A stretch of DNA of 64,000 bases from Oncomelania hupensis (taxonomy: Eukaryota; Mollusca; Gastropoda; Littorinimorpha; Pomatiopsidae): NCBI GenBank assembly GCA_036898135.1, contig CM072515.1, positions 71,133,253 to 71,197,252 on the forward strand, written 5' to 3'. Position 1 is the stretch's first letter. Each line of letters opens with the position of its first letter. The notes under the pieces are model-generated. The model did no database searches and was not told where the DNA came from. It worked only from the letters and a program-made list of their open reading frames with translations. The translations under genes and the position numbers were made by a program. This document shows positions 25,240 through 36,529 of the stretch, piece after piece.

Positions 25240-27275
25240 ATCTCATCAGAAAAAATCATGGGAGTAAAACGGGGACAAGACCAAAACAGGCCCCCTAACA
25301 AAATGCATGTAAAATACAATGAAAGGGGGAGTCAAATGGGGACGTGACCAAAACCGCCCCCCTATCCATTAGATGCAAAAAAAACACTGCACAGGAGAGT
25401 CAAACGGGGACAGGACCAATACCCCCCCCCCCCCCTACCAATCAGATGCAGAAAACACTGCACAAGGGAGTCAAACGGGACAGGGCTAAAACCGCCCCCC
25501 CTATCCATCAGATGCAAAAAACACTGCACAGGAGAGTCAAACGGGGACAGGATCAAAACTGCCCCCCCCCCCTACCCATCACATGCAGCAAACACTTAAC
25601 TGGGGAGTCAAACGGGGACGGGATCAAAACCGACCCCCCCTCCCCCCACAACCCATCAGATGCAGTAAATACTGCAGAGGAGAGTCAAACGGGGATGGGA
25701 TCAAAACCGCCCCTCCCCCTTACCCATCAGATGCAGCAAATACTGCATAGGGGAGTTAAACGGGGACAGGACCAAAACCGCCCCCCTATCAATCAGATGC
25801 AAAAAACACTGCACAGGAGAGTCAAACGGGGACAGGACCAAAACCGCCCCCCTACCCATCACATGCAGCAAACACTGAACCGGGAGTTAAACGGGGACAG
25901 TACTAACCCCCCCCCCCTACCCATCACATGCGGCAAACACTGAACCAGGGAGTCAAACGGGGACGGGGACAAAAAAAACCGCCCCCCCCCCCCCTACCCA
26001 TCAGATGCAGAAAACACTGCACAGGGGAGTTAAACGGGGACAGGACCAAAACCGCCCCCCTATCTATCAGATGCAAAAAAACACTGCACAGGAGAGTTAA
26101 ACGGGGACAGGACCAAAACCGCCCCCCTACCCATCACATGCAGCAAACATTGAACCGGGGAGTTAAACGGGGACAGTACTAACCCCCCCCCCCCCTACCC
26201 ATCACATGCGGCAAACACTGAACCAGGGAGTCAAACGGGGACCGGACAAAAAAACCGCCCCCCCCCCCCCTACCCATCAGATGCAGAAAACACTGCACAG
26301 GGGAGTTAAACGGGGGACAGGACCAAAACCGCCCCCCTATCTATCAGATGCAAAAAACACTGCACAGGAGAGTTAAACGGGGACAGGACCAAAACCGCAC
26401 CCTCCCCCCCCCTACCCATCAGATCCAGAAAACACTGCACAGGGGAGTTAAACGGGGTCAGGACCAAAACCGCCCCCCTATCCATCAGATGCAAAAAACA
26501 CTGCACAGGAGAGTCAAACGGGGACAGGCCCAAAACCGCCCCCACTACCCATCACATGCAGCAAACACTGAACGGGGAGTCAAACGGGGCACGTCACCCC
26601 CCCCCCCCCCCTTACCCATCAGATGCAGCAAATGCATAGGGGAGTCAAACGGGGACAGGACCAAAACCGCCCCCCTATCAATCAGATGCAAAAAACACTG
26701 CACAGGGGAGTTCAAACGGGGACAGGACCAAAACCGCCCCCCTTTCCCGTCACATGCAGCAAACACTGAACCGGGGAGTAAAACGGGGACGGGTTCAAAA
26801 CCGTCCCCCCCCTCCGCAACCCATCAGATGCAGTAAATACTGCAGAGGAGAGTCAAACGGGGATGGGATCAAAACCGCCCCCCCCCTACCCATCAGATGC
26901 AGAAAACATTAACCCCCCCACGGGGACCCCCCCAACCAACCCACCCCCCCCTCGGGCACCCCCCCCCCTCCCCCCCCCCCCCCCCTTATCTATCAGATGC
27001 AAAAAACACTGCACAGGAGAGTTAAACGGGGACAGGACCAAAACCGCCCCCCTACCCATCACATGCAGCAAACATTGAACCAGGGAGTTAAACGGGGACA
27101 GTACTAACCCCCCCCCCCTACCCATCACATGCGGCAAACACTGAACCAGGGAGTCAAACGGGGACGGGACAAAAAAAACCCCCCCCCCCCCCCCTACCCA
27201 TCAGATGCAGAAAACACTGCACAGGGGAGTTAAACGGGGACAGGACCAAATCCGCCCCCCTTATATATGTCAGAT

Positions 27276-27308
<33 letters not shown>

Positions 27309-28757
27309 ACTGCACAGGAGAGTTAAAACGGGGACAGGACCAAAACCGCACCCCCCCCCCCCCCCACTACCCATCAGATCCAGAAAACACTGCACAGGGG
27401 AGTTAAACGGGTCAGGACCAAAACCGCCCCCCTATCCATCAGATGCAAAAACACTGCACAGGAGAGTCAAACGGGGACAGGCCCAAAACCGCCCCACTAC
27501 CCATCACATGCAGCAAACACTGAACGGGGAGTCAAACGGGGACGGGATCAAAACCGTCCCCCCCCCCTTACCCATCAGATGCAGCAAATACTGCATAGGG
27601 GAGTTAAACGGGGACATGACCAAAACCGCCCCCCTATCCATCAGATGCAAAAAGCACTGCAAAGGAGAGTCAAACGGGGACAGGACCAAAACCGCCCCCC
27701 TACCCATCGCATGCAGCAAACACTGAACCGGGGAGTCAAACGGGCACGGGATCAAACCCGTCTCACCCCCCCCCCCCAACCCATCAGATGCAGCAAATAC
27801 TGCATAGGGGAGTCAAACGGGGACAGGACCAAAACCGCCCCCCCCCCCTACCCATCAGATGCAGAAAACACTCTACAGGGGAGTTAAACGGGGACAGGAC
27901 CAAAACCGCCCCCCTTTCCCGTCACATGCAGCAAACACTGAACCGGGGAGTCAAACGGGGACGGGTTCAAAACCGTCCCCCCCCCACTCCGCAACCCATC
28001 AGATGCAGCAAATACTGCATAGGGGAGTCAAACGGGGACAGGACCGAAACCGCCCCCCCCCCCCCCCCATCAGATGCAGAAAACACGGTACAGGAGAGCC
28101 AAACGGGGACAGTACCAAAACCGCTCCTCCTACACAATTAGTTGTAACTACAAAACACTGCACAGGGGAGTTAAACGGGGACAGGATCAAAACCGCCCCC
28201 CCCCTCCCCTACCCACCACATGCAGCAAACACTGAACAGGGGAGTCAAACGGGGACAGGATCAAGACCGCCCCCCCCCCCCCTAACCCATCAGATGCAGA
28301 AAACACTGCAGAGGGGAGTCAATCGGGGACAGGACCAAAACCGCCCCCCCACCCCCACCCATCAGATAGAGAAAACACTGCACAGGGGAGTCAAACGGGG
28401 ACAGGACCAAAACCGCCCCCCCCCTACCCACCACATGCAGCAAACACTGCACGGGGGGAGTAAAACGGGGATAGGACCAAAACCGCCCCCCACCCTTACC
28501 CATCACATGCAGCAAACACTGCACAGGGGAGTCAAACGGGGACAGGACCAAAACCGCCCCCCTCCCTATCACAAGAAGCAAACACTGCACAGGGGAGTCA
28601 AACGTGGACAGGACCAAAGCCGCTTCCTCCCCCCTCTACACCATTAGATGTAACTACAAAACACTGTACATGGGAGTCAAAGGGGGACAGGACCAAAACC
28701 GCCCCCCCCCCCCTCTCCCTACTCATCAAATGCAGCAAACACTGCACAGGGAAGTTC
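25240..28757 (+). repeat. 67-bp satellite array, left arm
   Basis: About 50 tandem units. Each contains AGTCAAACGGGGACAGG, ACCAAAACCG, a C run of variable length, and CATCAGATGCAGAAAACAC. Unit length varies through the C run and an A run. Long open frames across it come from the repeat lacking stops, not from coding. Confidence 0.97.
27278..27307. repeat. A homopolymer inside a satellite unit
   Basis: A 28-30-base A run replaces the usual short A run of one unit. Confidence 0.9.
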
Positions 28758-28920
28758 TATATTTCGTGTTTAAAATAAACGAATAAAACAATGTATTGTT
28801 TGTGATTTGTTAGTTGCAATACAGTTAGTACAATATTAACTTTGTTCTCTGTTTTACCAGAGGTTGATTAACTTTTAGTTTTACATAATAACATGGCTTA
28901 TCAGTAACGATATGACATCA

Positions 28921-29348
28921 TTGGGGTGGCTCAGTAGCGCAGTCGGTTAGACCGCTGCTTTCCTATGCCGAAGGTCGCGGGTTCGATCCCTGCAAGGAGC
29001 GAAAACTTTGTGACTCAGGTACGAGACTTTTCTGGCCACCGAGGGTTTTCTCCGGGTACTCCGGTTTTCTCCCTCCCATCAAAATAGATGCAGCCAACAA
29101 AAGTTTAAAATACAAATCAATTTTCCTTTCCATAAAAATTTAATAGTGATCTGCCACCACGTGCTTGTCTGTTCTGTTTCTGTGTTCATTGCGTGTGTTG
29201 GTGTACGGGCGCTACGTGCTTGTCTGTTCTGTTTCTGTGTTCATTGTTTGTGATGTATTCTGAGCGTGTGTTGGTGTACGGGCGCTGCGCTTTGAGTCAG
29301 TATTAATTTGAGAAATTGCGCGTATCAATATCCTGCATTATTATTATC
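28921..29348 (+). mobile_element. tRNA-derived SINE with core, copy S5
   Basis: The head has GTGGCTCAGTAGCGCAGTCG and GGTCGCGGGTTCGATCC, the core GGTTTTCTCCGGGTACTCCG, and the end CGCTGCGCTTTGAGTC to GCGCGTATCAATATCC with only three ATT trimers. An internal stretch (GTGCTTGTCTGTTCTG to GTGTACGGGCGCT) is tandemly duplicated. It lies in the unique centre of the satellite-armed element, so it arrived after that element formed. Confidence 0.88.
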
Positions 29349-30430
29349 AGAACAAAATTAAATTGTGCAGCGCAGTATTTGTTAAGTACTAAATTATATG
29401 TTCTTGCTATCCACCCCCCACCCCCTCCCCCTTAAATCGGATACACACAAATTGTGACACAGAAATGTCGACCCGTGACCATTCAGCGATGCGGAAAGCG
29501 CGGTAAGGGTAACTGTGCGTGCCCGCAAGCAACGTGTCGAGTGCGGCTAACAATAACACAATTGCGGGCGGCGCATCTCTCTGTTCAATGAGGTAAAATA
29601 AGGTGATCAGTGACGTACTCACTGGAAAAAAAATCAAATAAATTAAATTTAAATTCATAATAATTTATATTTTTTAAAAAGCGTAAAAAACTACTTTTTG
29701 CAGAAAATTACTACATTCAATATTCGCGATTTTCATTAGAAAGTGAAAAGTATTATGAATAAAAATGTATTCTTTCTTTTTATTTTAAACTCTGTGTTTG
29801 TGTGCTTTATTGCCTTCTATGCACCTTAGAAAAAAGTAGCGAAAAGGTAGCGACTACTTTTCATAAAATAGTAGCGGAAATGTAGCGGCTAAAATGTTCA
29901 TTAAAACTAGCTGTCCCAACCCTGAATATTTGTGATTTGGAGGAAACATTGTTAGTGGGGGGGGGGGGGGGAAGAAGGAGGTGACAATTGTGTGGATGTA
30001 TACGTAATTTGTTTTATTATTATTTGTCTTATTTAAGAAAGTGTTGTTATTCTATCTTATGTTTTCTTTATCCATGCGCAAAGCAAACGTTTGAGTTACC
30101 ATAGCCTAATGTTTTGTTTTGTTTTTATTTTTACATAATCTCTTTATATTCTTTTGATCTTTTCACACAATATTAGTGTACAAGTGCAAGGATTTTGAAA
30201 AAAATCGCATGTTGGTTGTCAAAATGATGCTTAGTTACTGAAATTCTGCGCCTGTTATCAATTATTTTGGTTTAGTTTTTGCTAATCGTGGGCGGAATTG
30301 ACATACTGTCTGCACAATACTTTATTTTCTTTTCTACTTTTTTTGGGAGGAGATAGGAGAGGGGGGGGGGGGGGGGGGGGTGCGTGTTTGTGATGTATAT
30401 GCCACATCGCTCAGATTTTATTATCAGTAA

Positions 30431-30480
<50 letters not shown>

Positions 30481-30606
30481 GCTACACACACGTGCGCGCA
30501 CAGACACATTACGCAAAGAAAGAAAGAAAGAAAGAGACACGAGATAATAGAAGAATGTACATGAGGATCAAGTGTGGACTAACGTAATGCAAATTCAAAT
30601 TTTAAT
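29349..30606. other. Non-coding centre of the satellite-armed element
   Basis: AT-rich, with G runs at 29957-29972 and 30361-30380 and a CA run at 30430-30478. No gene seen; it may be 3' non-coding sequence of the transposase unit. Confidence 0.6.
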
Positions 30607-31662
30607 TTAAACTTTCAAAACTGGCGTGAAATGATCATGCAAATTGCAAATATACATTGATCGGTCCGAGCGTGGGAACAGCTGTGGGACATTGTTTAGA
30701 GGCTGGTACCTGAGCCAACATGGCGCAGCACGACCTTGCGAGGTATACACGAATATGTCAGTGTTGAGAAAGGTCGCTGATGCAAAGATGTCTACTTCAG
30801 TCGACCAGACTCCTGGTTGATCCATACGACTTGTTCGAACATAGTCTTCTTTGTTGGATATTTGAAAATACTTTTCTTCATTGTCTTTTACGTGAGTTGC
30901 AATCAGTCTCCTCAAGACTAGGTGTTTGTTCTGAGAACCGACAATGAAAAAACTAAGAGTTCTGTAGAAGCAATTTCCGTCTCCAATTATTCTGATACTG
31001 TCCTTCGGGGCATCATGCACAGACACGTTGGGGACGTCCTGGACGTAATGTTTCTTTTCTATGTCTACATACAGAATGTCTGCCACGTTCTCCTGCCAAT
31101 ACCAATCCACTGGTCTGAAATGCATTTGCCTATCTGAAAACCCCTGTGCGTTTGGTTGTGGTTTTTCTGTAAAGTCCGATTTAGGCATTTTGGCTCTTTT
31201 GAATGGAACGTTCTGTTTCCTTTTGCGAGAGCCATGGACACTTCCGCCTTCATTGGGAGACTGCTGGTTTTTTTGTGTAGCCTCTGGTTCCGAAGTCTCT
31301 GGTTTTGATTGTGTCCCATTTCTGGTAGGAAGTTCTTGTTTGCTGGACTGGTTGGTTTCACTATCAGCTTGCTCTTTCGCCTTCAAGTTCGAAGCGTTGT
31401 ACAGGTGCTTCAGGATTTTCCCTGTCTTCAGGTTTTTCAGCTGGACTCTGCCTTTGTCTAGTACCTTTTCAACCTCATAAGGTCCGACCCAGAAAGGTTG
31501 TGTCTTGTCCCCTAAACGCGTCGTTCTTCTGAAATTTTTCAGAAAAACAACTGAACCAGGATGCAAGTTGTGCGTTGAGCTGAATCTTTTGTCGTAATAT
31601 TTTTTTTGTTTAGTTTGTGCTTTTTTGATATTTCTGTAGACTTCTTCGTACAAGCTATCCAT
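30607..31662 (-). CDS. Ginger1-like transposase C-terminal half: GPY/F module plus OTU protease
   Basis: The frame encodes 351 residues from ATG 31662. It is open further upstream (to about 31698), where the satellite starts, so this is a 5'-truncated gene rather than a natural start. Residues 1-95 match the C-terminal domain of Gypsy-type integrases (AQTKQKKYYDKRF, then FWVGPYEVEKVLDKGRVQLK with GPY at 60-62). A charged linker runs to about 180. Residues 220-351 are an OTU-family cysteine protease: GDGNCFYRTLSF with Cys231, WSTEVDIFASA, and NLHDHFTPVL with His344. Ginger1 transposases are known to carry this pairing; the zinc finger and DDE core are missing here. The catalytic OTU residues are intact. 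Confidence 0.82.
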   Translation of the reverse strand: MDSLYEEVYRNIKKAQTKQKKYYDKRFSSTHNLHPGSVVFLKNFRRTTRLGDKTQPFWVGPYEVEKVLDKGRVQLKNLKTGKILKHLYNASNLKAKEQADSETNQSSKQELPTRNGTQSKPETSEPEATQKNQQSPNEGGSVHGSRKRKQNVPFKRAKMPKSDFTEKPQPNAQGFSDRQMHFRPVDWYWQENVADILYVDIEKKHYVQDVPNVSVHDAPKDSIRIIGDGNCFYRTLSFFIVGSQNKHLVLRRLIATHVKDNEEKYFQISNKEDYVRTSRMDQPGVWSTEVDIFASATFLNTDIFVYTSQGRAAPCWLRYQPLNNVPQLFPRSDRSMYICNLHDHFTPVLKV

Positions 31663-31683
31663 GCTGCAAATATCTCTGCCCGC

Positions 31684-33965
31684 ATCTTTGGTCCTGTCCC
31701 CATTTAACTCCCCTATGCAGTGTTTTCTGCATCTGATGTGTAAGGGGGGCGGTTTTGGACCGGTCCCCGTTTGACTCCCCTATGCAGTGTTTTCTGCATC
31801 TGATGTGTAAGGGGGGCGGTTTTGGTCCTGTCCCCATTTAACTCCCCTATGCAGTGTTTTTTGCATCTGATGTGTAAGGGGGGCGGTTTTGGTCCGGTCC
31901 CCGTTTTACTCCCCTATGCAGTGTTTTCTGCATCTGATGTGTAAGGGGGGCGGTTTTGGTCCTGTCCCCATTTAACTCCCCTATGCAGTGTTTTCTGCAT
32001 CTGATGTGTAAGGGGGGCGGTTTTGGTCCGGTCCCCGTTTGACTCCCCTATGCAGTGTTTTCTGCATCTGATGTGTAAGGGGGGCGGTTTTGGTCCTGTC
32101 CCCATTTAACTCCCCTATGCAGTGTTTTCTGCATCTGATGTGTAAGGGGGGCGGTTTTGGTCCGGTCCCCGTTTTACTCCCCTATGCAGTGTTTTCTGCA
32201 TCTGATGTGTAAGGGGGGCGGTTTTGGTCCTGTCCCCATTTAACTCCCCTATGCAGTGTTTTCTGCATCTGATGTGTAAGGGGGGCGGTTTTGGTCCTGT
32301 CCCCATTTAACTCCCCTATGCAGTGTTTTCTGCATCTGATGTGTAAGGGGGGCGGTTTTGGTCCGGTCCCCGTTTGACTCCCCTATGCAGTGTTTTCTGC
32401 ATCTGATGTGTAAGGGGGGCGGTTTTGGTCCTGTCCCCATTTAACTCCCCTATGCAGTGTTTTCTGCATCTGATGTGTAAGGGGGGCGGTTTTGGTCCGG
32501 TCCCCGTTTGACTCCCCTGTGCAGTGTTTTCTGCATCTGATGTGTAAGGGGGGCGGTTTTGATCCTGTCCCCGTTTGACTTCCCTATGCAGTGTTTTCTG
32601 TATCTGATGTGTAAGGTAGGCGGTTTTGGTCCTGTCCCCGTTTGACTCTCCTGTGCAGTGTTTTGTAGTTACAAGTAATTGTATAGGAGGGGCGTTTTTG
32701 GTTCCGTCCCCGTTTGACTCCCCTGTGCAGTGTTTGCTTCTTCAGATAAATAGGGGGGGGGGCGGTTTTAGTCCTGTCCCCGTTTGACTCCCCTATTCAG
32801 TGTTTTCTGCATCTGATGTGTAAGGGGGGGCGGTTTTGGTCCTGTCCCCGTATGACTCCCATATGCAGTGTTTTCTGCATCTGATGTGTAAGGGGGGGGG
32901 GGGGGTGGTTTTGGTCCTGTTCCCGTTTGACTCCCCTATGCAGTGTTTTCTGCATCTGATGTGTAAGAGGGAAGGGGGTCGGTTTTGGTCCTGTCCCCGT
33001 TTGACTCCCATGTGCAGTGTTTTGTAGTTACAACTAATTGTGTAGGAGGGGCGGTTTTGGTCCTGTCCCCGTTTGACTTCCCCTGTGCAGTGTTTGCTTC
33101 TTCTGATGAATATGGGGGGGGGGGTTTGGTCCTGTCCCCGTTTGACTCCCCTATTCAGTGTTTTCTGCATCTGATGTGTAAGGGGGGGGCGGTTTTGGTC
33201 CTGTCCCCGTTTGACTCCCCTATGCAGTGTTTTCTGCATCTGATGTGTAAGAGGGCGGTTTTGGTCCTGTCTCCGTTTGACTCCCCTATGCAGTGTTTTC
33301 TGCATCTGATGTATAAGGGGGGCGGTTTTAGTCCTGTCCCCGTTTGACTCCCCTGTGCAGTGTTTTGTAGTTACAACTACATGTGTAAGAGGGGCGATTT
33401 TGGTCCTGTCCCCGTTTGACTCCCCCACGCAGTGTTTTATGCATCTGATGTGTAAGGGGCTGGGTGCGGTTTTGGTCCTGTCCCCGTTTGACTCCCCTAT
33501 GCAATGTTTTCTGCATCTGATGTGTACGGGGGGCGGTTTTGGTCCTGTCCCCATTTCACTCCCCTATGCAGTGTTTTCTGCATCTGATGTGTAAGGGGGG
33601 CGGTTTTGGTCCTGTCCCCGTTTCACTCCCCTATGCAGTGAGTTCTGCATCTGATGTGTAAGGGGGGCGGTTTTGGTCCGGTCTCCGTTTGACTCCCCTT
33701 TGCAGTGTTTTCTGCATCTGATGTATAAGGGGGGCGGTTTTGGTCCTGTCCCCGTTTGACTCCCCTATGCAGTGTTTTATGCATCTGATGTGTAAGGGGG
33801 GCGTTTTTGGTCCTGTCCCCGTTTAACTCCCTTGTGCAGAATTTGATGCAACTGATCGGTAGGGGTCGGTTTTGGTGCTGTCCCCGTTTGACTCCCCTAC
33901 TTACTTTGATTAGCTGAGGGGGCGATGTTGGGCCTGTCCGTTTTTAACTCCCATATTAAGAACTA
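31684..33965 (-). repeat. 67-bp satellite array, right arm (inverted)
   Basis: Same satellite as 25240-28757 in reverse orientation, about 34 units. Between about 31690 and 32520, units carrying GGTCCGGTCCCCGTTT mostly alternate with units carrying GGTCCTGTCCCCATTT, giving a 134-bp higher-order repeat with occasional breaks. This part is more homogeneous than the left arm. The outermost units are degenerate. Confidence 0.97.
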
Positions 33966-34017
33966 AGAATACATTGAAAAGACAAGAGAAGTTGGGGGGG
34001 CTGTTTTGGTCCTGTGA

Positions 34018-34141
34018 TCCAGTTTTACTCCCGGGAGTCATTTTGGAACAGGCTGGGGGTCAATCTGGTCCAGGACCAGAATAACTCCCGGGAGTAAAAC
34101 CAGGCCGTCCCAGATTTACTCCCGGGAGTTAATTTGGGCCA
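34018..34141. repeat. Right terminal inverted repeat
   Basis: Reverse complement of 24800-24910, with palindromes at 34027-34038, 34084-34095 and 34118-34129. The 22-bp spacer between the last two has the same plus-strand sequence as the left spacer, so it is flipped relative to the rest of the repeat. Confidence 0.92.
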
Positions 34142-35504
34142 TTTTCGTTCAAAAAAAAACAACAACAAATCATTGTATCATTCTTGTATAGCGGTTTTCT
34201 TCTGCTTAACAGTGGCCTAAGGCGCCGGTCAATAGAAAGGCTGGAACCCTTGTCAGTGTTCGCTGGCGCCACAGACAAAACGGAGTACGATCCTGAACCA
34301 ATTATTGATATTGATGTTTTGTCAAAGGGGACAGCAAATGACACTATCATAATGTCAACACAAAAAACCAAAAGCGCTAATCAAAGATATGAAGGGCACT
34401 CCAGCTCACTTAAGGACCAAAGTATTCCCCTCACTGGAAATATTGCGCAAATATCGCATCAGAGGAGCAAAGGGACTGTTCAATGCAAGCGGGCACTTTG
34501 AGTCCTGTTCAAAAGAACTAAAAGGAATAGTTAGAAACATGTAGCATAGAGGAATTAAATTCAGATGTGATCCGGAAACACACAATGAAGAAGAAGAAGA
34601 AGAAGAAGAAGAAGAAGAAGAAGAAGAAGAAGAAGAAGAAGAAGAAGAAGAAGAAGAAAGACTTGTTTGGCTGGCTGCAGCAATAATAACAACGGCAACG
34701 TGAATGCCAGACAAATGGCGGAACATGTGAGAACATCCGCTCCCACCCCACTCACCCCCTCTTACTGCATACCCTTACTATTCTACGCTCGGGTTATCTA
34801 TAACATATTAAGACTGCATTGTGGGTAATGAAAAAGTGCATATGCATGGAGAGAACCAGTCACGTTGTTCTTCTCTTCTCATTAAATATATATTTCTCTC
34901 TACCTCTCCCTCCCCCCCTCTCTCTTCCCCCTCTTCTACCATTCAGTGATATCTAATTTCGATTTTTTTAATCCCTCCGAAACACACATATTCTATCACC
35001 TGGAGCCCCAACACCTTTTTCCTGTCTAATATGGAATTAAAACTTGTTTCTTTGACCGCACAGAATAATCAAATGTAAATTCGTTATCCAAAAATGTATA
35101 TTGCATCATGTAGAATTCGGTTTTTGGGTCGTCACTGCAACATCAAACTTATTGTCTTGTTCTTCTTGTTCTTGTTCTTGTTCTTCTTGTTCATTGACCG
35201 AGTCTGGCATGCAGGTTCTTCTTCTTCTTCTTGTTCTTCTTGTTCTTCTTCTTCTTCTACAGCCCTTATTCCAAGGGTAATTGTATCACGTAGACTTTAA
35301 TTTTGAGTGGGGTCCGTATTACGTAATCTGATTCATATTATTTACATGCATAGTATATCTTGTAAAGTTTCTCGTCAACATCTTTGTAATCAAATGTATA
35401 TGATTTTATATTCATTGTGTATAGTTTAAACCTCAAACTGTTTTTCTTCGTTCGGCTGACTTTCATTGAATTGATAGCTTTCATCGAGTTCTTGTGATCC
35501 TAGT
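34142..35504. other. No gene recognised; GAA and TTC tracts
   Basis: A SINE-end fragment (CTTGTATAGCGGTTTTC) lies at 34182-34222, (GAA)n at 34588-34658, and TTC/GTT-rich sequence at 35158-35262. Frames are short and without domain signal. Confidence 0.55.
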
Positions 35505-35650
35505 CGCCTACGGTTGTACTCAGCGGACTGGGGAGTCCACAGGTGCGCCTATTGGCAGCAAGTGAGCGCTTAGGGTGGCTTGAGCAAGATCCTGCATCCG
35601 TCAGCGCCTTGAGCAGCTCTTGAGCTGGAAAATGCGCTATACAAGATTGA
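35505..35650 (-). mobile_element. SINE-end fragment
   Basis: On the minus strand it reads TATAGCGCATTTTCCAGCTC, then GCTCAAGGCGCTGACGG, the same family as 41940, 48339 and 56722. Confidence 0.7.
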
Positions 35651-35983
35651 TACAAACTAACATAAATATATTTTTTATAATTAAGACCTCGAGCTGTTTT
35701 GTTTTGTTTTGTTGGTCACTTGTTTATAATCAAAATTACATTTTTTTTAAATCGAGTGCATCTGTTGTATATTATCTCAATATGTCTTTGCGTACAAATA
35801 GCATAAATGAAGTTTCATTATTGTTCCGCCAATGACAATCATATTGTCTCCTTGAGGCTTCTTTTATTTTGTCGACAGCATTCTATTATCAAACGCATAT
35901 TTATAATAAATAAACTAGAAGTTCAAAGAGTATATAAGCCACATGCATCTCATAAAATTTGCAATGTTTAACATAAAAATGAT
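35651..35983. other. No gene seen
   Basis: AT-rich sequence without recognised elements. Confidence 0.5.
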
Positions 35984-36467
35984 TCCTATCCTATCCTATC
36001 CTATCATATCCCGTAACTCGGAGGTCGTTGGAGCACTACAGATGATCGTTTAACCAGCGTAGTCCATCTTTCTCTGTCCTCAGCAACCTTGATGGCTTCG
36101 CTCAGGGTCAAACCAGTCCATTCTCGAATGTTGTCCTCCCACCTCTTTTTCGGTCTCCCTCTTTATCTACCTCCTTGCACTGTGCCTTGCAGGATGGTCT
36201 TTGCAAGACCTGATGATCTGGTGCCATCGGAGTTTCCGTTTCTTCACCACTGTGCAGGTCGTGGTGTTGTCCAATGGCTTGTGTGATGGTCTGTCGGACT
36301 TCGTCGTTGGTGATGTGTTGTGTATAGAAAATGCCCAGAAGTCTTCTGTAGCACCCCATCTCCATGCTTTGTATTCTTCGTTGTAGATCTGCTGTGAGGG
36401 TCCATGTTCCGCAAGCGTACAGGAAGATGGAAATGAAAAGGGAGCGCAGCAGTTTTACCTTGGAATG
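35984..36467 (-). mobile_element. LINE family 1 3' end (copy G)
   Basis: TATCC tail at 35984-36010, then the GRRRGRPKKRW region and the YACGTWTLTADLQRRIQSME segment. Frameshifts and small deletions (for example at 36222, where the TGGCCAC block is lost) kill the frame. The 5' truncation is at about 36467. Confidence 0.88.
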
Positions 36468-36529
36468 GTTGCCCAGAAGAAAAAAAGAACGAAACAGTGG
36501 CATTAAAATGCAAAGTAATTTAGTCTTTC

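Larger units (their letters stand above)
24800..34141. mobile_element. 9.3-kb inverted-repeat element with satellite arms and Ginger1-like fragment
   Basis: The two ends are inverted copies beginning TGGCCCAAATTAACTCCCGG and agreeing for about 100 bases (24800-24899 against 34141-34042). Inside each end lie more ACTCCCGGGAGT palindromes, then an array of a 67-bp satellite, in opposite orientation at the two sides. A unique centre (28758-31684) carries a transposase fragment. The flanks (GTCCC left, TTTTC right) show no clear target duplication. Ginger1 elements are known for TIRs of tens to hundreds of bp and integrase-like transposases with OTU or Ulp1 domains. Whether the satellite arms belong to that family is my inference. 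Confidence 0.75.

Noticed and set aside
25344..28647. Several long frames (up to 262 codons) rich in MQKTLHRGVKRGQDQNRPP
   Set aside because: They are translations of the 67-bp satellite. The unit is not a multiple of three, so every third unit returns to the same frame and stops are simply rare on this strand.
25240..28757. CRISPR-like array of regular repeats
   Set aside because: The units are contiguous satellite copies without unique spacers, in a eukaryotic genome.
31655..33554. Minus-strand frames beginning MGTGPKPPPLHIRCRKHC
   Set aside because: Same satellite in the right arm; repeat translation, not genes.
34184..34501. 105-residue plus-strand frame right of the satellite-armed element
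   Set aside because: Starts inside a SINE-end fragment, with no domain signal and no splice support.
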